Shown: positions 15,565-23,992 of the stretch, piece by piece
Layout of the letters: each line of letters starts with the position of its first letter
Position numbering within the stretch: the first letter of the stretch is position 1
NCBI GenBank assembly: GCA_000648925.1
Contig: JFHF01000033.1
Location: 1-64,000, forward strand
Length of the DNA: 64,000 nucleotides
Reading direction: 5' to 3'
Origin: Caballeronia jiangsuensis
GTDB taxonomy: Bacteria > Pseudomonadota > Gammaproteobacteria > Burkholderiales > Burkholderiaceae
Made by a program: the position numbers and the translations under genes
Notes under the pieces: generated by a model
What the model was told of the DNA's origin: nothing
Database searches by the model: none
Seen by the model: the letters and a program-made list of their open reading frames with translations, nothing else

Positions 15565-17025
15565 ATGATGCTGCCGCGCGGAACGCACATGTCTTTTGTA
15601 GAGACTCATGGTTTGTGGACGGACGCGCAGCACGCTGCGTATGCCGAACTCGTCGAGCGGATCAAGCAAAGCGATGTGAAGGTCGTGCGCTTTTCGTTTC
15701 CCGATCAGCATGGCTTGCTGCGCGGCAAGACGCTCGTCGTCGATGAAGCGATCAAGGCGATGAAAAGCGGCGTTACGCTGACGACGACGCTCTTCGCCAA
15801 GGACACATCGCATCGCACGGTGTTTCCCGTGTTCACGGCGGGCGGCGGCTTCGACATGCCCGAGATGCAGGGCGCATGCGACACGCTGATGATCGCCGAT
15901 CCCGAAACCTTTCGCGTGCTGCCGTGGGCGCCGCATACGGGATGGGTGCTGTGCGACGTGCACTTCGCCAACGGCGCGCCGGTGCCGTTCGCCACGCGGC
16001 ATCTGTTTCGCCGCGCGCTGAATCGACTGTCGAATCACGGTTACGAATTCGTATCGGGACTCGAAGTGGAGTTTCATGTCTTCAAGGTGACGGATCCTCA
16101 CATGAAGCCCGAGCATTCGGGACAACCCGGCTTGCCGCCCGATGTCGAGTTGCTGTCGCATGGTTATCAGTATCTGACGGAGTTGCGCTACGACGCCGTC
16201 GATGACGTGATGGAAATGCTTCGGCGCAATATCGAAGGGCTTAATCTCGACGTGCGTTCGCTCGAAGTCGAATATGGCCCGAGCCAGTTCGAGTTCACGT
16301 TCGCGCCGACGAAAGGCATCAAGAGCGCCGACGACATGATCCTCTTTCGCAGCGCGGTGAAGCAGATCTGTCAGCGCAATGGTTATCACGCGACCTTCAT
16401 GTGCCGCCCGCGCATTCCGAATGTCGTGTCGAGCGGATGGCATCTGCATCAATCGCTCGTGCATGCGGGCGAGGGCACGAACGCCTTCATGCCTGGCGAT
16501 GCATCCGAGCCCTTGTCGATCACCGGTCAACGCTATCTCGCGGGCCTGCTCGCGCATGCGAAGGGCGCGACTTCATTGTCGACGCCGACGATCAACGGTT
16601 ATCGGCGCTACCGGCCGTATTCGAATGCGCCCGATCGCGCGATCTGGGGCCGCGACAATCGCGGCGTGATGCTGCGCGTGCTCGGTGGCGTGAACGATGC
16701 CGCGAGCCGCATCGAGAATCGCGTGGGCGAGCCGACCGCGAATCCGTATCTGTATTTCGGCTCGCAGGTGATCTCGGGTCTCGACGGCATCCGTCGCAAG
16801 CTCGAACTCCCGCCTTCCGCCGATACGCCCTATGAAACGCAGGCGGAAGCATTGCCGCGCACCTTGAGCGATGCACTCGATGCGCTGCGCACCGACGAAT
16901 GCCTGCGCGAAGGCTTCGGCAGCGCGTTCGTCGATTACTTCTGCAAGCTGAAGCAGGCGGAGATCGACCGCTTCAATCTCGAAGTCACCGAGTGGGAACA
17001 CCGCGAATATTTCGAAGCGTTCTGA
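15565..17025 (+). CDS. Glutamine-synthetase-like gamma-glutamyl-amine ligase
   Basis: A 486-residue protein of the GS fold. Metal- and ATP-site segments are present: GLEVEFHVFKV, YGPSQFEFTFAP, SGWHLHQSLVHA, RYRPYSNAPDRAIWG and SRIENRVGEPTANPYLYFG. The adenylylation-loop Tyr of housekeeping GlnA (NLYDLPPE) is missing; the matching region reads RRKLELPPSADTPYE. Together with a peptidase C26 gene and a Rieske oxygenase this matches the design of aniline dioxygenase loci, where TdnQ/AtdA1 makes gamma-glutamylanilide. ATG 15565 has an upstream GGAG; ATG 15589 (MSFVETHGLW) is an alternative. Expected reaction: ATP-dependent joining of glutamate to an amine, probably aromatic. Confidence 0.9.
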   Translation: MMLPRGTHMSFVETHGLWTDAQHAAYAELVERIKQSDVKVVRFSFPDQHGLLRGKTLVVDEAIKAMKSGVTLTTTLFAKDTSHRTVFPVFTAGGGFDMPEMQGACDTLMIADPETFRVLPWAPHTGWVLCDVHFANGAPVPFATRHLFRRALNRLSNHGYEFVSGLEVEFHVFKVTDPHMKPEHSGQPGLPPDVELLSHGYQYLTELRYDAVDDVMEMLRRNIEGLNLDVRSLEVEYGPSQFEFTFAPTKGIKSADDMILFRSAVKQICQRNGYHATFMCRPRIPNVVSSGWHLHQSLVHAGEGTNAFMPGDASEPLSITGQRYLAGLLAHAKGATSLSTPTINGYRRYRPYSNAPDRAIWGRDNRGVMLRVLGGVNDAASRIENRVGEPTANPYLYFGSQVISGLDGIRRKLELPPSADTPYETQAEALPRTLSDALDALRTDECLREGFGSAFVDYFCKLKQAEIDRFNLEVTEWEHREYFEAF

Positions 17026-17051
17026 CGGCGCGCTCACAGAGGAGAAATGTC

Positions 17052-17375
17052 ATGCCTATGGTTACCTATATTCTGCGCGACGGCGCGCGCCGCGACATCG
17101 ACGTGCCCGACGGCACGAGCGTGATGGAAGCCGCGATCCACAACAACGTGCGCGGCATCGACGCCGAATGCGGCGGCTGCTTGTCATGCGCGACGTGTCA
17201 TGTTTATATCGATGCATCGTCGACGGCGGACCTTCCATCGCCCGACGAATCGGAACTGGAACTGCTCGACGGCGTCGCGGCACAGCGGCGTCCCGAAAGC
17301 CGTCTCAGTTGCCAGCTCGTGATGAGCGCCGCGACGAACGGCCTCGTCGTGCAGATTCCGCAAGCACAGGGATAA
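17052..17375 (+). CDS. [2Fe-2S] ferredoxin, adrenodoxin/putidaredoxin type
   Basis: A 107-residue ferredoxin. Cluster ligands follow C-x5-C-x2-C plus a distal Cys: AECGGCLSCATCHVYI and LSCQLVMS. The spacing and the C-terminal SRLSCQL segment are those of the putidaredoxin/adrenodoxin group that serves monooxygenases and some Rieske oxygenases. ATG 17052 follows a strong GGAG (17041-17044). It sits between the ligase and the reductase (4-bp gap), so it is the electron carrier from reductase to the Rieske protein. An extra Cys in the GGC segment is noteworthy but not unusual. Confidence 0.94.
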   Translation: MPMVTYILRDGARRDIDVPDGTSVMEAAIHNNVRGIDAECGGCLSCATCHVYIDASSTADLPSPDESELELLDGVAAQRRPESRLSCQLVMSAATNGLVVQIPQAQG

Positions 17376-17379
17376 GACC

Positions 17380-18606
17380 ATGCATAGCACGCTCGTGATC
17401 GTCGGCGCATCGTACGCGGGTGTTCAACTCGCGGCGGCTGCGCGTGAAACCGGCTTCGAAGGACGGATCGTGCTCATCGGCGACGAAGCCGATGCGCCTT
17501 ATCAGCGTCCGCCGCTATCGAAGGGATTTCTCACAGGAAGCTTCAGCGAAGCGCGCTTGCCTTTACGCTCGCAAGCCTTCTTCGACGAAGAGAAGATCGA
17601 ATGGCTGCCCTCGATGCGCGCAACGCATATCGATCGCGAGCGTCGTGAAGTCGGGTTGCAGGACGGCTCGCGCATCGCATACGACCATCTCGCGCTGACG
17701 ACGGGCGCGCGCGTGCGCAAACTCGATTGCCCCGGCGCGACGCTCGATGCCGTGCATTATCTGCGCGATCTGCGCGATGCGCGGCGGCTCGCGCAAACGG
17801 CGAGCACGGCGCGGCGCGCGGTCGTGATCGGCGGCGGTTATATCGGTCTCGAAGCGGCGGCTTCGTTGCGTCAGAAGGGCATCGATGTAACGGTTGTCGA
17901 AACGGAGCCGCGCCTGCTTGCGCGCGTCGCATCGCCGTGGATGTCGGCATTCATGCAGGATGCGCATGCGCAAAACGGCGTCGCCTTCGAGTTCGGGCGC
18001 AAGGTGATCGAGTTGAAGCAAACCGGGGATGCGGTGTCCGTCGTGCTCGACGATGACACGCACCTGTCGTGCGATCTCGTCGTGGTCGGCATCGGCGTGA
18101 TACCGAATACGGAGCTGGCGGCGGAATGCGGCTTGACGGTGGCGGGCGGCATCGTCGTCGATGAATGCGCGCGCACGAGCGATCCGGCGATCGTCGCCGC
18201 GGGCGATTGCGCCGCGTTCGTGCCGCACTGGGCGCCAAGCGATTCACGCGCGTGCCGCATCGAATCGGTGCAGAACGCGAACGATATGGCGAAAGTCGCG
18301 GCGCTCGCGATTGCGGGGCGGCCGCAGCCGTATCGGACGGTGCCCTGGTTCTGGTCCGATCAATACGATCTCAAGCTGCAGATGGCGGGCATTCATTCGG
18401 GATTCACGCATCACGCGTTGCGCGGTGCCGTGGAGGAAAGAAAGTTCTCCATCTTCTACTTCCGGGACGAAGCATTGATCGCGGTCGATAGCATCAATCG
18501 TCCGCAGGAACACATGCTCGCGCGCAAACTGCTTGCGAACGGCGTGCATCTGTCGGCACGCGATGTGGAAGACCCTGCGTTCGATCTGAAAGGAGCGGTG
18601 CAATGA
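17380..18606 (+). CDS. FAD-dependent ferredoxin reductase (glutathione-reductase type)
   Basis: A 408-residue flavoprotein of the BphA4/putidaredoxin-reductase class. It has the N-terminal FAD motif IVGASYAGVQLAAAARETG, the diagnostic DAPYQRPPLSKGFLTG, a second Rossmann motif VIGGGYIGLEAAASL for NADH, and the FAD-contacting ARTSDPAIVAAGDCA. The C-terminal PWFWSDQYDLKLQMAG is also typical. It passes electrons from NADH to the neighbouring ferredoxin. Its ATGA stop/start overlap with the hydrolase gene shows tight coupling. Confidence 0.95.
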   Translation: MHSTLVIVGASYAGVQLAAAARETGFEGRIVLIGDEADAPYQRPPLSKGFLTGSFSEARLPLRSQAFFDEEKIEWLPSMRATHIDRERREVGLQDGSRIAYDHLALTTGARVRKLDCPGATLDAVHYLRDLRDARRLAQTASTARRAVVIGGGYIGLEAAASLRQKGIDVTVVETEPRLLARVASPWMSAFMQDAHAQNGVAFEFGRKVIELKQTGDAVSVVLDDDTHLSCDLVVVGIGVIPNTELAAECGLTVAGGIVVDECARTSDPAIVAAGDCAAFVPHWAPSDSRACRIESVQNANDMAKVAALAIAGRPQPYRTVPWFWSDQYDLKLQMAGIHSGFTHHALRGAVEERKFSIFYFRDEALIAVDSINRPQEHMLARKLLANGVHLSARDVEDPAFDLKGAVQ

Positions 18607-19352
18607 GGCCGCTCGTCGGTGTCGTGTGCGACCGGTTTTTCGTCGGCGATCACGATCTGCATAGTGCGAAGCAAAGCTATGTCCGCGCGTTGATGACGTG
18701 CGCGCAGTTAAGCCCAGTGCTGATTCCGGCATCGCGCGATGTCGAATCGGTCGCGGACTATCTCGACGGCGTGAGCGGGCTGTTGTTTCCCGGCGGCGCA
18801 TCGAATGTCGAATCGCGCCTGTACGGCGGTGCGAGCGATGCCGCGATGCTCGTCGATCCCGACCGCGATCATGTCGCGCTCGCGCTGATGCGCGGTGCGG
18901 CGGCGCGCGGCATGCCGTTTCTCGGCATTTGCCGCGGCTTTCAGGAGATGAACGTCGCGTTCGGCGGAACCCTGCACGCCGATATCCATGCGTCGGGGCA
19001 TTCGGAAGATCATCTCGAAGAACTGAGCGAGGATCTGCTTGCGCGCTATCGCTATCGGCATGAAATCGCGCTCACCGACGGCGGCATGTTATCGACGCTC
19101 ACGGGCGGCGTGCAGCATGTGCGTGTGAATTCGCTGCATCGTCAGGGCGTGGCGCAGCTTGCGTCGCGTCTTGCCGTCGAGGCGCGCGCGCCGGATGGTC
19201 TCGTCGAAGCGATTCGTCTCGAAGAACACCCGTTCGCGCTCGGCGTGCAACGGCATCCCGAAGCGATGGTCACGAGCGACGCGCTTTCGCGTGCGCTGTT
19301 CGAATCGTTCGGCGCGAGTTGCAGGCGCTACGCGACGCGCGACGAGGCTTGA
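18603..19352 (+). CDS. Class I glutamine amidotransferase-like gamma-glutamyl hydrolase (peptidase C26, PuuD-like)
   Basis: A 249-residue protein of the PuuD/gamma-glutamyl-GABA hydrolase group. The nucleophile elbow is FLGICRGFQEMNVAFGGTL; the catalytic His lies in LGVQRHPEAM, and VNSLHRQGV is the family's conserved middle motif. Members hydrolyse gamma-glutamyl amides. In aniline loci the counterpart (TdnT/AtdA2) removes glutamate from gamma-glutamylanilide. The gene overlaps the reductase stop by 4 bp and precedes LysR by 4 bp, so it is part of the same unit. It would release the amine or product from the gamma-glutamyl intermediate. Confidence 0.91.
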   Translation: MRPLVGVVCDRFFVGDHDLHSAKQSYVRALMTCAQLSPVLIPASRDVESVADYLDGVSGLLFPGGASNVESRLYGGASDAAMLVDPDRDHVALALMRGAAARGMPFLGICRGFQEMNVAFGGTLHADIHASGHSEDHLEELSEDLLARYRYRHEIALTDGGMLSTLTGGVQHVRVNSLHRQGVAQLASRLAVEARAPDGLVEAIRLEEHPFALGVQRHPEAMVTSDALSRALFESFGASCRRYATRDEA

Positions 19353-19356
19353 TGTC

Positions 19357-20331
19357 ATGTCGGCGGACCGCATCGATCTCAATCTGCTGCGCGTATTCGA
19401 CGCGATTTTTGAGGACCGCAATCTTGCGCTCGCGGGCAAGCGTCTGAATCTCAGTCAATCGGCGATCAGCCATGCGCTTGGACGCATGCGCGACGTGCTC
19501 GGCGACGATCTTTTCGTGCGCACCGGTCGTGGCATGGAACCGACCGTGCGCGCGCTCGCGATGGCGACGCAGGTGCGCGGCGCGCTCGCGCAGATCAAGG
19601 CGGCGCTGGGCGTCGACAAGTTCGATCCGGCCATCGCGCGACGCACCTTCGTGCTGGCCGCGAACGACTACATCACGGCGCTGCTGCTCGGGCGGCTCAG
19701 TCAGCGCCTGCGCGCGGAAGCGCCGCTCGTGGATATCGTCGTGAGACCGTCGACGCGGCTCGATCTCGCGGGGCAAATCGATGTCGGCCGTATCGATGTA
19801 GCGATCGGCATTTTCGCCGATGTGCCGCGCCGCTTTCACGCGGTGAGTCTCTGGGAGCAAACGGACGTGTTGCTGTTGCATCGCGAGCATCCGCTTACCG
19901 ACCGGCCGCTTGCGCGCGAGGATTTGCTGAACTATCCGCTCGTCGCGGTCTCGCAGGGCGGCGAGGAAGAGGGCGCGGTGAGCGGCTTCATCGTCGAGCG
20001 CGGGCTCGCACGGCAATCGGAGATGTTCGATCGCGAGGCGCTCGATCGCGGCTTCGCCGGCAGCGACGAGGCGCCGCGCGTTCGCATGGCTGTTGCGCAT
20101 TCGCTTGCGATTCCCGCGCTCTTGCGTCACAGCGACATGCTCGCGCTGGTGCCGTCGTCGCTCGGCCGCGAACTGGCGCGCGATGGCGAACTGTCGATGC
20201 GTCCGACGCCCTATGCATGTCCCGACGTAACCGTGCGCGCCGTCTGGCACGAACGCAACGATCTCGATCCTGGGCTGCAATGGCTCAGACAGCAACTCAT
20301 CGACGTATCCCGGCAGGTGCGATGCCGCTGA
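19357..20331 (+). CDS. LysR-family transcriptional regulator
   Basis: A 324-residue LysR protein with HTH at residues 1-65 (DRIDLNLLRVFDAIFEDRNL, SQSAISHALGRMRDVLGDDL), in the NodD/NahR-like style beginning IDLNLLRVFDAI. The ligand domain follows (RTFVLAANDYITALLLGRLS). ATG 19357 lies 4 bp after the hydrolase stop, so the regulator is co-transcribed with the oxygenase genes, which also have a divergent GntR gene. Two regulators at one locus suggest dual control by substrate and intermediate. Members of this subgroup often sense aromatic compounds. Confidence 0.92.
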   Translation: MSADRIDLNLLRVFDAIFEDRNLALAGKRLNLSQSAISHALGRMRDVLGDDLFVRTGRGMEPTVRALAMATQVRGALAQIKAALGVDKFDPAIARRTFVLAANDYITALLLGRLSQRLRAEAPLVDIVVRPSTRLDLAGQIDVGRIDVAIGIFADVPRRFHAVSLWEQTDVLLLHREHPLTDRPLAREDLLNYPLVAVSQGGEEEGAVSGFIVERGLARQSEMFDREALDRGFAGSDEAPRVRMAVAHSLAIPALLRHSDMLALVPSSLGRELARDGELSMRPTPYACPDVTVRAVWHERNDLDPGLQWLRQQLIDVSRQVRCR

Positions 20332-20567
20332 TGCGCGGCATTCAAGCTCGTCATGCAGAAGATTCACTGCGTCCGCAGCGCTGAAGGCGAACGCGTGAAT
20401 ATCGTCGAAAGTCCCTGAAACAAGGGCTTTTTCAATCGAAAAGGTGACATCGCACGCGACGTCGAGAGACAGTCGCGGCCGATGCACGCCCCGCGTTCGT
20501 AACTCACCGGGTTGTATGCCCGGGTGCGCGCTCTTAATCTGGGCGCCCGTCGATCAGAGAGGATGCA

Positions 20568-21926
20568 ATGGAAGAGACAAAGGTTATCGATGTACAGGCG
20601 CTCGTCAACGCGCACCCGTTTTCACGCTATCAATGGCTCGTATTCGCGATGTGCTTCGTGATCGTGTTGATGGATGGCTTCGACACGGCCGCGATCGGGT
20701 TCATCGCGCCATCGCTCGTCGGCGAATGGCACTTGAGCAGAGCGGCTCTCGCGCCCGTGCTGAGCGCCGCGCTCTTCGGGCTCGCATGCGGCGCGCTGTC
20801 GTCGGGGCCGCTGGCGGATCGCTGGGGCAGGCGCGGCGTGCTGATCGCGGCAGTGCTGATATTCGGCCTCGCCTGTCTTGCTTCGGGCTTCGCGAGCAAT
20901 CTCACGGAGTTGACCGCGCTGCGCTTCGTCACCGGCGTCGGTCTGGGCGCGGCAATGCCCAACGCCGTCACGTTGATGAGCGAGTTCTGTCCGAACAGCC
21001 GTCGCGCGACCATCGTCAATCTGATGTTCTGCGGCTTTCCGCTGGGCGCCGCGTTCGGCGGATTCCTCGCGGCATGGATGATTCCGCAGTTCGGCTGGCG
21101 CGGCGTGCTGCACTTCGGCGGCGCGGTGCCCTTGTTGTTGACCGTAGTGCTCGCGATCGCGTTGCCGGAATCGGTCCAGTACATGGTGTCGAAGAAGAAA
21201 CCGGTCGAGCGCATTCGGAAGGTGATGGCGCGCATCGCGCCGGAAGCGCTATCGGCGGAATCGTTCGTGATGCGCGAAGCCACCGTACGCGACACGGACG
21301 GCGGCGGGGCGCGCATCGTGCTGTCGCGCGGCTATGTCTTCGGTTCGCTGATGCTGTGGCTGTGCTACTTCATGGGCCTCGTCATCTTCTACGGCCTGAT
21401 CAACTGGATGCCGGTGCTCCTGAAGGACGCGGGCCTGAGCCCGCAACGCGCCGCGCTGATTTCCGCGCTCTTTCCGCTCGGCGGCGCGGGCACGGTGCTG
21501 TGCGGCATGCTGATGGATCGCTTCAATCCGAACGGCGTCGTGGCGGCCGCGTATGCGCTCGGCGCGGTGAGCGTGGTGGCGATCGGACAGGCGATCGGCA
21601 ATGTCGGCCTGCTGGTGTGCGCGGTCTTCGTCGCGGGCCTGCTCGTGAATACGGCGCAGGCGTCGATGCCCGCACTCGCTGCCGCGTTCTATCCGACAGC
21701 GGGACGCGGCACCGGCGTCGCGTGGATGCTCGGCGTCGGGCGCTTCGGCGGCATTGCGGGGTCGTTTCTCGTCGCGGAGCTGTCGCGGCAGCGGATGAGC
21801 CTGCCGGGCATCTTCACCGTGGTGGCGATGGCCGGCGCGGCATCGTGCGTCGCGTTATTGCTCAAGCAGATGGCGAGCCCGCGTATCGCTGCGGACGTCG
21901 CGGATGGCCAGCCAGTCGTGCATTAG
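20568..21926 (+). CDS. MFS aromatic acid:H+ symporter (AAHS/PcaK-like)
   Basis: A 452-residue transporter with 12 predicted membrane spans. The first loop carries VLMDGFDTAAIGFIAPSL, the DGFD motif that marks the aromatic acid:H+ symporter family (PcaK, BenK, MhpT), and the MFS loop GPLADRWGRRGVLIAA. It begins 236 bp after the LysR gene on the same strand, with its own GAGAGGATG-type ribosome site, so may have its own promoter. It points to an aromatic carboxylate as substrate of the adjacent oxygenase system, for example an aminobenzoate; that link is inference. Confidence 0.93.
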   Translation: MEETKVIDVQALVNAHPFSRYQWLVFAMCFVIVLMDGFDTAAIGFIAPSLVGEWHLSRAALAPVLSAALFGLACGALSSGPLADRWGRRGVLIAAVLIFGLACLASGFASNLTELTALRFVTGVGLGAAMPNAVTLMSEFCPNSRRATIVNLMFCGFPLGAAFGGFLAAWMIPQFGWRGVLHFGGAVPLLLTVVLAIALPESVQYMVSKKKPVERIRKVMARIAPEALSAESFVMREATVRDTDGGGARIVLSRGYVFGSLMLWLCYFMGLVIFYGLINWMPVLLKDAGLSPQRAALISALFPLGGAGTVLCGMLMDRFNPNGVVAAAYALGAVSVVAIGQAIGNVGLLVCAVFVAGLLVNTAQASMPALAAAFYPTAGRGTGVAWMLGVGRFGGIAGSFLVAELSRQRMSLPGIFTVVAMAGAASCVALLLKQMASPRIAADVADGQPVVH

Positions 21927-22093
21927 TGCGCGAATGAAGATTCGGCCGAACGTTCATGCGACGCGACGAGCATCGGATTTAACTTCGTGCCGGCTTGGGT
22001 ATATGTTTGATATGTGCGCAGATTCTTGCGCACCTGGTTCACCTGGCGATAGTTTCGTCAGGCAGCGGTAAGTCTTCGTTGAAGGAGAAAGTC

Positions 22094-22360
22094 ATGAAGA
22101 CCTTCCTCGTTACGACCACGCTAGTGGCCGCGTTTTCACTCGGAAATCTGACTCAGGCACAGGAACCCACCGATACCCTGCAGTCCATCCCCGCACCCCG
22201 TCAACAAGAGGCCCAGACTGCGCCACCTTCCGGCGACACCGCTTATGGCGGCGCGGCAATGGGCCAGAGCGCGAGCGGGAAAACGTCGAACTGGGCCGGG
22301 AGCATGTCGAACAACTGCGCTCCGCGACCCTTCTGCAACACCTATTCGGGCGGACAGTAA
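22094..22360 (+). CDS. Small secreted protein, unknown
   Basis: An 88-residue protein with a signal peptide (MKTFLVTTTLVAAFSLGNLT, cleavage near TQAQ). The mature part is Gln/Pro/Ser/Gly-rich and low in complexity, with two Cys residues near the end (SNNCAPRPFCNTYSGGQ) that could form a disulfide. ATG 22094 follows a strong GGAG at 22084. I do not recognise a family. The signal peptide and good ribosome site make it likely to be a real gene. Confidence 0.65.
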   Translation: MKTFLVTTTLVAAFSLGNLTQAQEPTDTLQSIPAPRQQEAQTAPPSGDTAYGGAAMGQSASGKTSNWAGSMSNNCAPRPFCNTYSGGQ

Positions 22361-22484
22361 GCGCAACGCCGGCAAGGCGGTCTTTTCGTTCCGGATGCTT
22401 GTCCGATGAGGCCGCCGGCGCTCGCAACGAGGTCGTCACCGGAGGCTGTTAAAATCCGGATACGTTTTCTACGGGCACGATGTG

Positions 22485-23027
22485 ATGGGCTTCGAACAAC
22501 TCGCCGGACTGAAAGAGCAACTCGCAAAACAGGCTGCAAGCAACGCAGCGAAGAAAAAGGCGCCGCACGTGCGGCGTCCCGCGCCGGCGGCCGCGTCGAA
22601 GCCGGCTGAACCTGCTAAATCGGCCAAACCTGCCAAATCCGCCAAACCTGCGGTTCCATCGAAACCGGTGGATCCCGTCGTGCATACGATCGGAAAGCTG
22701 CAGAAGCGTTTTCCTCTCGCATTTCCGAAGAATCCCGCGCCCAAGGTTCCCTTGAAGGTCGGCATTTTCGAGGATTTGATGAAGCACGCGGAGGAGCTCA
22801 AGCTCAACGAGAAGGAACTGCGCAGCGCGATCAAGGTATGGTGCCGCGGCAACCGCTACTGGACCTGCCTCGTGCAGGGCGCGCCGCGAATCGATCTCGC
22901 GGGCGAAAAAGCAGGTGAAGTGACGACGGCCGATGCGGAACGCGCCGTGTATCTGGAGACCAATCGCCTGGCGCGATCGGCTCCGGCTCCGGCTCCGGCG
23001 CCGAAGGCCGCGGAAGCCGCCGAGTAA
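22485..23027 (+). CDS. ProQ/FinO-family RNA-binding protein
   Basis: A 180-residue protein. Residues about 60-150 form the ProQ/FinO domain: HTIGKLQKRFPLAFPKNP, PLKVGIFEDLMKHAEELKLN, and LRSAIKVWCRGNRYWTCLVQ followed by GAPRIDLAGEKAGEV. The N-terminal part is a Lys/Ala/Pro-rich tail with a repeated SAKPAK motif, and the C-terminus is Ala/Pro-rich, both probably disordered. Such proteins are small-RNA and mRNA chaperones. ATG 22485 is used; GTG 22482 directly before it is possible. It stands alone. Confidence 0.92.
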   Translation: MGFEQLAGLKEQLAKQAASNAAKKKAPHVRRPAPAAASKPAEPAKSAKPAKSAKPAVPSKPVDPVVHTIGKLQKRFPLAFPKNPAPKVPLKVGIFEDLMKHAEELKLNEKELRSAIKVWCRGNRYWTCLVQGAPRIDLAGEKAGEVTTADAERAVYLETNRLARSAPAPAPAPKAAEAAE

Positions 23028-23056
23028 GGCGACTCACCGCGCGCTTCGATTTCCGT

Positions 23057-23602
23057 TTACTGCGCGGGCGCTTGGATGTCGTAAGCGATCCGCCCCGCAG
23101 GCAGAAAGAACAGCGCGATCACCGCGCCGCCCTTCGCTTCCGGATAGTGATGGCTGCCCGGCGCGGGCGCTGTCCATCCGCCATGAGACCATCCGTTGGG
23201 ACCGGCGAGCGCCGCGCCTTCGTCGAGCGGCACGACCATGTTGAACTCGCCATACGGGTGCGCGTGATAAGCGCCGCGGAAGCTGTCTTCCGGATTGTTC
23301 TGCTGGTTGCCGGTGCTGTCCATCAACACAGCCGTGATGCTGAAAAAGAACGTCTCCGGACACGGCGCGACAAGACGTGCGCGTCGATATCGCGGTCCGG
23401 AGATTTCGACATCCGCCGCCCATCCTTCCTCGACGCCTAGCCTGATCAGCCGCGCCAGATCCTTGTAGAGCGCGCTATCGACGCCGTATTTCGTATTGAG
23501 CCATTGCTCGACGTTCGGGTCCGTCGTCATGTTTCTGACCTCTTCGAGAAAGGGCAGGCATCGCGCGACGAGTTCTTCCTTGCTGGTTTGCTTCGGTGAC
23601 AT
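23057..23602 (-). CDS. DUF4863 / PnbB-like putative 4-hydroxylaminobenzoate lyase
   Basis: A 181-residue cupin-like protein. Recognisable segments are EEVRNMTTDPNVEQWLNTKYG, GPRYRRARLVAPC, GAYHAHPYGEFNMVVP and GSHHYPEAKGGAVIALFFLP. These fit DUF4863, the family of PnbB, which turns 4-hydroxylaminobenzoate into protocatechuate and ammonia in nitrobenzoate degraders. The His-rich stretches are candidate metal ligands. ATG 23602 was chosen because the reverse strand has GAAGGAAACG just upstream and the frame's earlier part looks non-coding. It lies about 1.1 kb beyond the AAHS transporter. The family call is moderately sure, the reaction less so. Confidence 0.7.
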   Translation of the reverse strand: MSPKQTSKEELVARCLPFLEEVRNMTTDPNVEQWLNTKYGVDSALYKDLARLIRLGVEEGWAADVEISGPRYRRARLVAPCPETFFFSITAVLMDSTGNQQNNPEDSFRGAYHAHPYGEFNMVVPLDEGAALAGPNGWSHGGWTAPAPGSHHYPEAKGGAVIALFFLPAGRIAYDIQAPAQ

Positions 23603-23992
23603 GGGTTCGTTTCCTTCGCTTGATTGAAGATCGACAGGTGAAGCCAAAGATGCCATATCGACTCGCGCGCCAGAAGCGAAGTCGTTGCAAGTGAAACATG
23701 AATGCCGTGCAACTCGCGCGACGTTCAAGAAAGGCTTGAACATATTTCATCCCCATGAACGCAGCGACATTCCTGCAATTTTTCTTGCGATTCGACTCAT
23801 AGAAGAAAAGAGAATGCGTGCAGTCGAGCGCTTCATGGAAACAAAACACTTCGCTTCACTTTTCGACGCCGGCGCTTCTGTCGTCTGCCCCGTTGCCGAT
23901 ATCAGTCTCAATCCCTAAGCTCGCCGCGATGGTTTAACTCATCGGCATAAGATTCGTCATCCGAACGAATATATGGAGACACGGGAGAGTTC
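23603..23992. other. Intergenic region between PnbB-like gene and porin
   Basis: A 390-bp divergent gap. It must hold the promoters of the PnbB-like gene (left) and the first porin (right; ribosome site GGGAGAG at about 23981). A short open frame at 23685-23918 has no ribosome site and no family look, and I do not call it. I see no strong repeats or terminator. Confidence 0.6.

Noticed and set aside
15565..17025. Housekeeping glutamine synthetase GlnA
   Set aside because: The adenylylation Tyr motif is absent, there is no ntrB/ntrC, and the gene lies between oxygenase and ferredoxin genes.
22361..22400. Possible terminator after the small secreted protein gene
   Set aside because: Only a four-base-pair stem (CGCC/GGCG) before TCTTTT; too weak to call.
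23685..23918. Small plus-strand frame before the first porin
   Set aside because: No ribosome site, no recognisable motif, and it lies across the promoter region of two divergent genes.
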